Below are positions 53,729 through 60,384 of a stretch of DNA of 64,000 bases, one piece after another; positions within the stretch are counted from its first letter, which is position 1, and each line of letters opens with the position of its first letter. Position numbers and translations under genes: made by a program. The stretch spans positions 1-64,000 of the forward strand of contig JBBAQX010000019.1 of the NCBI GenBank assembly GCA_040400085.1. The letters run 5' to 3'. Under the pieces are notes generated by a model. The model worked only from the letters and a program-made list of their open reading frames with translations. It did not search any database and was not told the origin of the DNA. Origin of the DNA: HNR sp040400085. Its GTDB lineage: Bacteria; Actinomycetota; Actinomycetes; Actinomycetales; Microbacteriaceae.

Positions 53729-53817
53729 GTTTCGTCTGGAAATGTGTCTCGCTCTGCTGCTAGTCTCCTAGGTATATTCCGCTTCAGCGGTACGTATTAA
53801 TACCCCTGGAGGCGTTA
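53729..53817 (+). promoter_or_regulatory. Leader of the methionine operon
   Basis: The leader has a small hairpin CCGCT/AGCGG (53780-53791) within a larger imperfect palindrome GGTATATT...ATTAATACC, a possible operator. TGGAGG serves GTG 53818. No SAM or cobalamin riboswitch was recognised. Confidence 0.4.
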
Positions 53818-54963
53818 GTGAATCTTCGAACCGAGCCGGTCGGATCGTTGCCGCGTCCAGCACGATTGCAGAGCGCACTGATCGATTTTGACAGCGGACT
53901 CATCGAAGAGCCGGAACTCCGGGCCGAGCAAGACGCTGCTGTCGCTGACTCGCTCGCACGGTTCGCGCAGACGGGCTCGCCGATTATCTCGGATGGCGAG
54001 CAGCGGGCGTCAAGTTTTGCTACGTATCCATTCGCGGACACCCTGGGCGGCTTCAGCCTCGCCGATAATCTGTCGCTGGACGGGCAGTATTTCGCGATCT
54101 TCGAGGACGGGCATCACCGCCAGCTTCCTCGGCTTACCGGCGGCCCGTTTCGGTACACCGGCCACGCGGCGCGCAACGTCGAGGCTGCCAGGCCCCTGAC
54201 CGCGCTGCCGCTGAAACAGGCCGTGATCGCGCCTTCGATGCTGTCGCTGTTGTACCCGCTCGATGGTCAGCTTGACGGATACTCGCGGAACGAGTTCCTG
54301 GACGACCTGGTCGACGAGTGCGAGAACGATATCCGCCTGTGCTTCGCGGCGGGGGCCGAGCGGGTATCGCTCGACTTCACGGAGGGGCGTCTGGCCCTTC
54401 GGAACGATTCGCGCAATCCGTGGACCGGCCGCGCGCTTCTCGGTGAGTTCATCGAGCTCAATAACCGCGTCTTCGACCGTTTCTCCCGCGAGGAACGGGC
54501 CAACATCGGGCTGCACACCTGCCCGGGCAGCGATCTCGATTCCGCGCATAGCGCCGATGTTGACTACGCGCAGCTGCTGCCCGAGTTGTTCCAGCTCAAC
54601 GCCGGTTATTTCCTGGTGCAGCTCGCGAGCGAGCCGGATAGGGAACGAATCTATCGGCTGATCGGCGAAACCCTCCGCGCCGAGGCCGACGGCATCGAGC
54701 AGCAGGTGTTGATCGGTGTGATTGACCCGAAAACCCCGCGAGTAGAGTCTCCGGAAGAGGTGCGAGACCAGCTGGTCTCCGCCGCCCGCTACATCCCGGC
54801 GGAGCGCCTCGGATCGACGGACGATTGCGGATTCTCGCCCTTCAGCATCGACGATAAACCGCAGCATGCGTCGCCCGACGCGGCCCGCGACATCGCCTTC
54901 GCGAAAATCACCTCCAGGGTCGAAGGCACCGGCTTGGCCTCAGCTATCCTCGGGGGTTCGTAA
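53818..54963 (+). CDS. Core-MetE-like methionine synthase family protein
   Basis: A 381-residue protein equal to the C-terminal catalytic barrel of cobalamin-independent methionine synthase. Zinc-site motifs are present: H-x-C in GLHTCPG near 231 and a later cysteine in TDDCGFSPF near 335. The start VGSLPRP and QASM/IAPSML pattern fits core-MetE enzymes. It begins the operon with metF and full-length metE, so a second methyl donor or homocysteine-linked reaction is likely. GTG 53818 follows TGGAGG. Its stop overlaps metF by 1 bp. Confidence 0.82.
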   Translation: MNLRTEPVGSLPRPARLQSALIDFDSGLIEEPELRAEQDAAVADSLARFAQTGSPIISDGEQRASSFATYPFADTLGGFSLADNLSLDGQYFAIFEDGHHRQLPRLTGGPFRYTGHAARNVEAARPLTALPLKQAVIAPSMLSLLYPLDGQLDGYSRNEFLDDLVDECENDIRLCFAAGAERVSLDFTEGRLALRNDSRNPWTGRALLGEFIELNNRVFDRFSREERANIGLHTCPGSDLDSAHSADVDYAQLLPELFQLNAGYFLVQLASEPDRERIYRLIGETLRAEADGIEQQVLIGVIDPKTPRVESPEEVRDQLVSAARYIPAERLGSTDDCGFSPFSIDDKPQHASPDAARDIAFAKITSRVEGTGLASAILGGS

Positions 54964-55862
54964 TGTCCGTACCCTTTTCGTTCGAGGTCTTCCCCGCCCG
55001 GAGCAGCGCCGCCGCCCTCTCCCTCGGGCATACCGTGCAGCACCTGGCCGCGGCAGGCCCCTCCTTCATCTCCGTGACCTACGGCGCAAACGGGTCCAGT
55101 AGGGGAGCCTCGCTCGACCTCCTCAGCTATATCCGCCAGCACACGAGCGCGCGTCCCATTGCGCACCTCACCTCGATCGGCTCCACCCGGGCAGAGGTGG
55201 AACAGCTCGTGCGCGACCTACTGCACGCGGAAATCTACGACTTCCTCGCCCTGCGCGGCGACCCCCCACGCGGGGTGGCAGAGGCGGACGTGGAACTCGG
55301 GGAGGTGCGGGACACAGTTGAATTGATCGGAATCATCCGCTCGGTTATCGATCACGAAACGGATGCCGGTCGCGCCATCCCGCACCCCGGCGGCGAGGTC
55401 TGCATCGCGGCGTTCCCGAACGGGCATCCCCGCGCGAAGACCCCGCGCGACGATATTGACGCGCTCCTCGCGAAGCAGGAGGCAGGGGCGGCGTTCGGGA
55501 TTACCCAGCTGTTCTTCTACGCTGATGATTACCTGAACCACGTGAGTGAGGCGCGCGAGGCCGGGGTGCACATCCCGATCCTACCCGGCCTGATGCCCGT
55601 CTCGACCTCGGCGCAGCTGCTGAAAGTTGCCGAGCTAGCCGATCAGGAAGCTCCCGCCGATCTGCTCGCGGAGCTCACGGCGGCCGGTGGATACGCGCCA
55701 GAGTGCGGCGTGGCCCACACCGCTAGGCTGGCAACAGAGCTTCTCGGCGCAGGGGCCCCCGGAATTCACCTGTACACGTTCAACCGACACCAATCTTCGC
55801 TCTCGGTCCTTCGGGAACTTGGGCTACTCGCCAACCACCCATTTGAAAAGGAACTCGTATGA
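54963..55862 (+). CDS. metF: 5,10-Methylenetetrahydrofolate reductase MetF
   Basis: MetF makes 5-methyl-THF, the methyl donor for MetE. The 299-residue flavoprotein shows FSFEVFPARS, FISVTYGANGSSRG, IAHLTSIGST, LALRGDPP and ITQLFFYADDY, and the C-terminal GIHLYTFNR. It is coupled on both sides: 1 bp overlap with the gene before and 4 bp with metE. Confidence 0.95.
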   Translation: MSVPFSFEVFPARSSAAALSLGHTVQHLAAAGPSFISVTYGANGSSRGASLDLLSYIRQHTSARPIAHLTSIGSTRAEVEQLVRDLLHAEIYDFLALRGDPPRGVAEADVELGEVRDTVELIGIIRSVIDHETDAGRAIPHPGGEVCIAAFPNGHPRAKTPRDDIDALLAKQEAGAAFGITQLFFYADDYLNHVSEAREAGVHIPILPGLMPVSTSAQLLKVAELADQEAPADLLAELTAAGGYAPECGVAHTARLATELLGAGAPGIHLYTFNRHQSSLSVLRELGLLANHPFEKELV

Positions 55863-58171
55863 CGACACCAGCCCCCTTCCCCACCGGCACTATTCTGGGT
55901 TACCCCCGCATTGGGCGCCGCCGCGAGCTCAAGCGCGCGATTGAGTCCTTCTGGAAGGGCACCATCGATGTTGCCGAGCTCGAGAACATCACCGCGCAGC
56001 TCCGCGCCGATACCCGCGACCGCCTGGCCTCGCTCGGGCTCGACCCGGCAGGCTCCGCAATCCCCGAGTCGTTCAGCTACTACGACCAGGTGCTCGACGC
56101 GTCCGTGACGGTCGGGGCGACCCCCGCGCGCTTCGCGTATCTTGAGGATGCCTCCGGAGCTGTCGATCTGCCCGGTTACTTCACTATCGCACGAGGCGAG
56201 GGCGACCACCTGCCCGTCGAGATGACCAAGTGGTTCGACACTAACTACCACTACTCTGTGCCCGAGATCGGCCCGGAGACGAACTTCCACCTGGCCTCTG
56301 ATCGCATCGTGCGCCAATTCGAGGAGGGCAAAGCGCAGGGCTACCTCACCCGTCCCGTCATCGTCGGACCCGTCACGTTCCTGCTGCTGAGCAAGCCCAG
56401 CGAACAGGCGCCGGAAGGGTTCCGTCCGCTGTCTCGCCTCGCGGATCTGCTCCCCGTTTACGAGGAACTGATCTCTCGATTGAAGGATGCCGGGGCCGAG
56501 TGGGTCCAGCTCGACGAGCCAGGTCTCGTCAGCGAGAGCCTCGACGAGGCCCGCCCAGCTGTACTCGAAGCGGCAGCCGTCGCCTACAACGTGCTTGGCC
56601 AGGCCTCTCACCGGCCTCAGATTTTTGTCGCTGCCCCCTACGCAGGACTCGACGACGCGCTTCCCGTGCTTGCCGCGACCGCGGTAGAGGCGATTGGGCT
56701 TGACCTCGTGCGCGGCGCGGTTCCTGCCGCTCCTATCGCGGGCCTCGAGACAAAGACCCTCGTCGGCGGTGTCGTCGATGGTCACAACGTCTGGCGCGGT
56801 GACCTCAACGTGGCGTTCGACAAGCTCGAAGCATTGAAGGCTCTCAGCCCGAGCATCGCCGTCGCGAGCTCCACCTCGCTGCAGCACGTTCCCCACGACG
56901 TCAACGACGAACCCAACCTGAGCGACCGGCTCAAGAGCTGGCTGGCCTTTGCCGAGCAAAAGGTGGGGCAGATCGCGACGCTGGCGCGCGGGGTTGAAGC
57001 GGGACGGGCATCCATCATCGATGAGTTGGATGCCTCTGCCGCGGCGCTCGCCGACCGGCTTTCCGCCCCCGGGGTGAAGGACGCCGCCGTGCGTGCGCGT
57101 ACCGCTGCGCTGTCCTCGGCTGATTTCTCGCGCGGATCATATGAAGCCCGTGTCGCCGCCCAGGAAGAAGCTCTTGGCCTGCCCGACCTGCCGACCACTA
57201 CGATCGGTTCGTTCCCTCAGACGGGCGATATTCGCCGTGCGCGTGCGTCATTCGTGAAGGGTGACATCACCGAGGAACAGTACAACGAGTTCCTGCGCGA
57301 GGAGATCCGCAGCGTTGTGAAGCTGCAGGAGGACATCGGCCTCGACGTGTTGGTGCACGGAGAACCCGAGCGCAACGACATGGTGCAGTACTTCGCCGAG
57401 AACTTCGACGGGTTCGATGTCACAGCGAATGGTTGGGTGCAGTCTTACGGGACCCGCGCTACGCGTCCCTCGATCCTGTGGGGTGACGTATCTCGTCCCT
57501 CGGCGTTCACCGTGGAGTGGAGCGCGTTTACGCAGTCGCTCACGGCTAAGCCGGTCAAGGGCATGCTTACGGGACCGGTGACGATCCTGGCCTGGTCGTT
57601 CGTGCGCGACGATATCCCTCTCGCAGAGACCGCCAACCAGGTTGCCCTTGCGCTGCGCGACGAGATTACAGACCTGGAGGAAGCCGGTATCGGTATCATC
57701 CAGGTGGACGAGCCAGCTCTTCGCGAGCTGCTGCCTCTGAAGCTTCGGGATCAGGCTGAGTACCTGGATTGGTCGGTGAACTCTTTCCGCCTGTCAACCG
57801 CAGGCGCCGCCGACGAGACTCAGATTCACACGCACCTGTGCTACTCGGAATTTGGCGTTGTGATCGATGCGATTCGCGCGCTGGACGCCGATGTTACGAG
57901 CATCGAGGCCGCCCGTTCGAAGATGGAGGTCGTGCACGATATCAAGGCCAGCGGCTTCGACCACGGCATCGGGCCCGGGGTGTACGATATTCACTCGCCT
58001 CGCGTGCCCAGCGTTGAGGAGATCAGCGAACTGATCACCACTGCGCTCGGCTCGATTCCCGCGAGTCAGGTATGGGTTAACCCCGACTGCGGTTTGAAGA
58101 CTCGTGGCTACGAGGAGACTGCCGAGAGCCTGAAGAATATTCTGGAGGCTACGCGCGCAGCCCGCGGCTAG
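55859..58171 (+). CDS. metE: Cobalamin-independent methionine synthase MetE
   Basis: MetE transfers the methyl group from 5-methyl-THF-polyglutamate to homocysteine. The 770-residue protein has the two-barrel form: the N-terminal barrel begins GYPRIGRRRELKRAIESFW, and the C-terminal barrel begins TTTIGSFPQT. Zinc ligands are visible as H-x-C in HTHLCYSEF near 658-660 and C in NPDCGLKTR near 742. It ends at a bidirectional terminator. Confidence 0.97.
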   Translation: MTTPAPFPTGTILGYPRIGRRRELKRAIESFWKGTIDVAELENITAQLRADTRDRLASLGLDPAGSAIPESFSYYDQVLDASVTVGATPARFAYLEDASGAVDLPGYFTIARGEGDHLPVEMTKWFDTNYHYSVPEIGPETNFHLASDRIVRQFEEGKAQGYLTRPVIVGPVTFLLLSKPSEQAPEGFRPLSRLADLLPVYEELISRLKDAGAEWVQLDEPGLVSESLDEARPAVLEAAAVAYNVLGQASHRPQIFVAAPYAGLDDALPVLAATAVEAIGLDLVRGAVPAAPIAGLETKTLVGGVVDGHNVWRGDLNVAFDKLEALKALSPSIAVASSTSLQHVPHDVNDEPNLSDRLKSWLAFAEQKVGQIATLARGVEAGRASIIDELDASAAALADRLSAPGVKDAAVRARTAALSSADFSRGSYEARVAAQEEALGLPDLPTTTIGSFPQTGDIRRARASFVKGDITEEQYNEFLREEIRSVVKLQEDIGLDVLVHGEPERNDMVQYFAENFDGFDVTANGWVQSYGTRATRPSILWGDVSRPSAFTVEWSAFTQSLTAKPVKGMLTGPVTILAWSFVRDDIPLAETANQVALALRDEITDLEEAGIGIIQVDEPALRELLPLKLRDQAEYLDWSVNSFRLSTAGAADETQIHTHLCYSEFGVVIDAIRALDADVTSIEAARSKMEVVHDIKASGFDHGIGPGVYDIHSPRVPSVEEISELITTALGSIPASQVWVNPDCGLKTRGYEETAESLKNILEATRAARG

Positions 58172-58190
58172 TTTCGCGCATAAGAAATAA

Positions 58191-58223
58191 GAAACGCCCT
58201 CGCCGCGAAGGTGAGGGCGTTTC
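58191..58223. terminator. Bidirectional terminator metE/lexA
   Basis: GAAACGCCCTC (58191-58201) pairs perfectly with GAGGGCGTTTC (58213-58223). TTGTATT follows on the plus strand and a T-rich tract follows on the minus strand, so it can serve both convergent genes. Confidence 0.85.
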
Positions 58224-58232
58224 TTGTATTCA

Positions 58233-58262
58233 CGTTGCTAGAGTGAGCGTTGCTAGAGCGAG
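58233..58262. repeat. 15-bp tandem repeat at the lexA 3' end
   Basis: CGTTGCTAGAGyGAG occurs at 58233-58247 and 58248-58262. The repeat duplicates the last codons and stop of lexA. Confidence 0.8.
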
Positions 58263-58987
58263 CGCAGGACAGCCACGACTTTACCCAGCACGGTTGCGTA
58301 GTCACCCAGAATTGGCTCGAATGCTGTGTTGCGGGGGAGCAGCCACGTGTGGCCGTCTCGCTGGCGGAATACTTTTACCGTGGCCTCATCGTCGAGCATC
58401 GCCGCCACGATGTCACCGTTCTCTGCGGTGTTCTGCTGACGAACAACAACGAAGTCGCCGTCGCAGATGGCGGCATCAATCATCGAGTCCCCGACCACCT
58501 TTAGCATGAAAAGCTCTCCCTTGCCGACGAGCTGCCGGGGAAGGGGGACGACCTCTTCGACCATCTGGTCTGCCGTGATGGGAATTCCCGCCGCGATCCG
58601 GCCGACGAGTGGAACCATCGCCGCGTCCCCGATGGGGTTTAGGCTGCCAAGATGAGGAATATCGATGGTAGGGGATGCTGCTCCTCCGGATCCGTCGGAC
58701 GTTTCGGTCGGTGTGCTCTGCGGCAGGTCGATGAGGATCTCGAGTGCACGCGGACGGTTTGAGTCGCGCCTGAGGTAACCGCTGAGCTCAAGCTGGTTGA
58801 GCTGGTGCGTGACGCTCGACAGGGATTTGAGCCCGACGGCATCTCCGATTTCACGCATGCTGGGCGGGTAGCCTTGGCGACTGACCGATTGCTGAATCAC
58901 TTCTAAGATCGCAATTTGTTTTGGGCTGAGGTTTTTTCGGCGGCGCGTAGTCGGTTTTGCGGTCGAGTTGTGGCTTGTATCGCTCAT
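58253..58987 (-). CDS. lexA: SOS repressor LexA
   Basis: LexA represses SOS genes and cleaves itself when RecA is activated. The 244-residue protein has an N-terminal winged helix (MREIGDAVGLKSLSSVTHQL), an acidic linker, the Ala-Gly cleavage site A133-G134 in IAAGIPI, catalytic serine S168 in VVGDSMID and lysine K205 in EATVKVF. A GAGGAAA Shine-Dalgarno precedes ATG 58987. Its promoter carries a LexA-type site, so it is autoregulated. Confidence 0.97.
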   Translation of the reverse strand: MSDTSHNSTAKPTTRRRKNLSPKQIAILEVIQQSVSRQGYPPSMREIGDAVGLKSLSSVTHQLNQLELSGYLRRDSNRPRALEILIDLPQSTPTETSDGSGGAASPTIDIPHLGSLNPIGDAAMVPLVGRIAAGIPITADQMVEEVVPLPRQLVGKGELFMLKVVGDSMIDAAICDGDFVVVRQQNTAENGDIVAAMLDDEATVKVFRQRDGHTWLLPRNTAFEPILGDYATVLGKVVAVLRSL

Positions 58988-59080
58988 AATTTCCTCATTT
59001 TCTAGCTCTCAGCGTCTGTGGTAAAGAACCAGTGTCAGTGGTCTCTGGTTGAGTACTCAGTGGCGTCTTCTTAGTACATA

Positions 59081-59119
59081 AGAATACCGAGTTTCGAACA
59101 CTGAAGCAAACATGTGTTC
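59081..59119 (-). promoter_or_regulatory. lexA promoter with LexA-box-like site
   Basis: On the minus strand TTGCTT (59109-59104), a 17-nt spacer, then TATTCT (59086-59081). AAAC-ATGT-GTTC (59108-59119) abuts the -35 and matches the SOS box with one change. Confidence 0.65.
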
Positions 59120-59156
59120 TAGTTTCGGGAAAATATTTTATGGAATTTGCCGAAAA

Positions 59157-59191
59157 TTGACTTGATAAATCGAAGAATAGAATATATATTC
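59157..59191 (+). promoter_or_regulatory. Promoter of the LysM gene with second LexA-like site
   Basis: TTGACT (59157-59162), 17-nt spacer, GAATAT (59180-59185). The palindrome GAAT-ATAT-ATTC (59180-59191) overlaps the -10 and resembles the recA and dnaE2-like sites. Confidence 0.55.
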
Positions 59192-59201
59192 GGAATATAG
59201 G

Positions 59202-59239
59202 TTCGCATGTGACTCTCCCGGCCGAGAGTCACATGCGAA
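59202..59239 (+). other. Perfect 16-bp hairpin in the LysM gene leader
   Basis: TTCGCATGTGACTCTC (59202-59217) pairs perfectly with GAGAGTCACATGCGAA (59224-59239), loop CCGGCC. It lies just before the GGGAGG Shine-Dalgarno of the LysM gene and may affect its translation or mRNA stability. Confidence 0.8.
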
Positions 59240-59261
59240 ATCTTCTGAAGGGAGGAACACC

Positions 59262-59645
59262 ATGAGTTCAATGCATAGCACCACCTACAGTTCAATCAAT
59301 AATTCAAATCCCAACGCAACGGGCAAAACCCACCTGAGGCTTACTCGTCGTGGCCGTATTGTTGTCGCAGCTTTTGTGACGCTGCTTCTCGTTCTTATCG
59401 GCTTTGGCGGTTTCCTGTATGCCTCGGGGGCAGCTTTTGCGGCCTCGGAGAGTGGCGGTCGGGAATTCACTTACATCACCGTTGGGAGCGGAGAAAGTCT
59501 CTGGAATCTTGCCAATGACTTGGATTCCACCAGCGATCCCCGCGATGTGATCAGTGACATTATGTCGTTGAACCAGCTACAGTCTTCCGACCTCGTTCCG
59601 GGGCAGCAATTGGCGATTCCTACGGCATACGACCCAAATCACTAA
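59262..59645 (+). CDS. LysM membrane protein divergent from lexA (ChiZ/YneA-like)
   Basis: A 127-residue protein with a polar N-terminus, one membrane segment (about 35-60; IVVAAFVTLLLVLIGFGGFL) and a C-terminal LysM domain (TVGSGESLWNLA, LNQLQSSDLVPGQQLAIP). Its position opposite lexA matches mycobacterial ChiZ (Rv2719c) and corynebacterial DivS, SOS-induced proteins that delay division. LexA-like sites lie in the shared region. GGGAGGAAC precedes ATG 59262. The division-inhibitor role is inferred from position and architecture. Confidence 0.85.
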   Translation: MSSMHSTTYSSINNSNPNATGKTHLRLTRRGRIVVAAFVTLLLVLIGFGGFLYASGAAFAASESGGREFTYITVGSGESLWNLANDLDSTSDPRDVISDIMSLNQLQSSDLVPGQQLAIPTAYDPNH

Positions 59646-59677
59646 AGCGAGACTCCTCTGAATTGTGGTCCTCAAAC

Positions 59678-59683
59678 GATAGT
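59678..59683 (+). promoter_or_regulatory. Candidate -10 box of the AlkD-like gene
   Basis: GATAGT ends 8 nt before GTG 59692; no Shine-Dalgarno is present. Confidence 0.4.
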
Positions 59684-59691
59684 CTTGCCCT

Positions 59692-60374
59692 GTGATTAAC
59701 GAAATTCTCATTCAGTCGATCAGGGAGGGTCTCGAGAGTCAGGCGGACCCGATTCGTGCCGCTGCTGCCCAAACCTATATGAAGTCAGAGCGTCCGCACT
59801 ATGGTGTGCGAGTTCCTGAAGTCAGAAAAATTACCCTCAACGCGTGGAAAGATAATCCGTGCGATTCCCTAGATCACCTCATTGAAACCGTTCAGCATCT
59901 GTGGCGGACCGCGACCTATCGCGAAGAACTCCTAGCTGCGATTGATCTGACGGGTGTTAAGCAGGCAAGAGGTCAGATTGAGTTTCTGCCGCTCTATGCA
60001 GAGATGATCGTCACGGGGCCTGGTGGGATCTGGTTGATAGTCTTGCGCATCGACATGCGGCGCTTCTTGACTCGTATCCCGCTTATGTGACTGGCGTGTT
60101 AGATGAGTGGTCAGTCGATGATGACATGTGGCTGCGTCGTTCGAGTATTATCGCCCAGCTAGCGAGGAAAACAGATACCGATCTAGAACTTCTATCGCGG
60201 GTTATCCTGAAAAATGCTGAAGACCCCGAATTCTTTATTCGTAAGGCTATTGGCTGGTCGCTTCGCGAATACTCAAAAGTTGACGCAGAGTGGGTGCGAA
60301 GCTTCGTGCGAACATACGAAAACAAGCTCAGCTCCCTGTCCCGGCGGGAAGCACTTAAGAATATTAGCGATTAA
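59692..60374 (+). pseudogene. DNA alkylation repair protein (AlkD-like), frameshifted
   Basis: Two open frames (59692-60090 and 60087-60374) together make one HEAT-repeat DNA glycosylase of about 228 residues. After EMIVTG at 60013 the first frame goes astray; the +1 frame reads AWWDLVDSLAHRHAALLDSY and joins the second part (VTGVLDEWSVDDDMWLRRS). One G appears to be missing from the run GGGG at 60015-60018. The W-W-D segment and DDDMWLRR are family hallmarks. It could be a real mutation, a phase-variable tract or a sequencing error. Confidence 0.85.
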
Positions 60375-60384
60375 AAATCAGCGC

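Noticed and set aside
53659..53817. Possible SAM or cobalamin riboswitch upstream of the methionine operon
   Set aside because: The leader is too short and lacks the conserved cores of these riboswitches.
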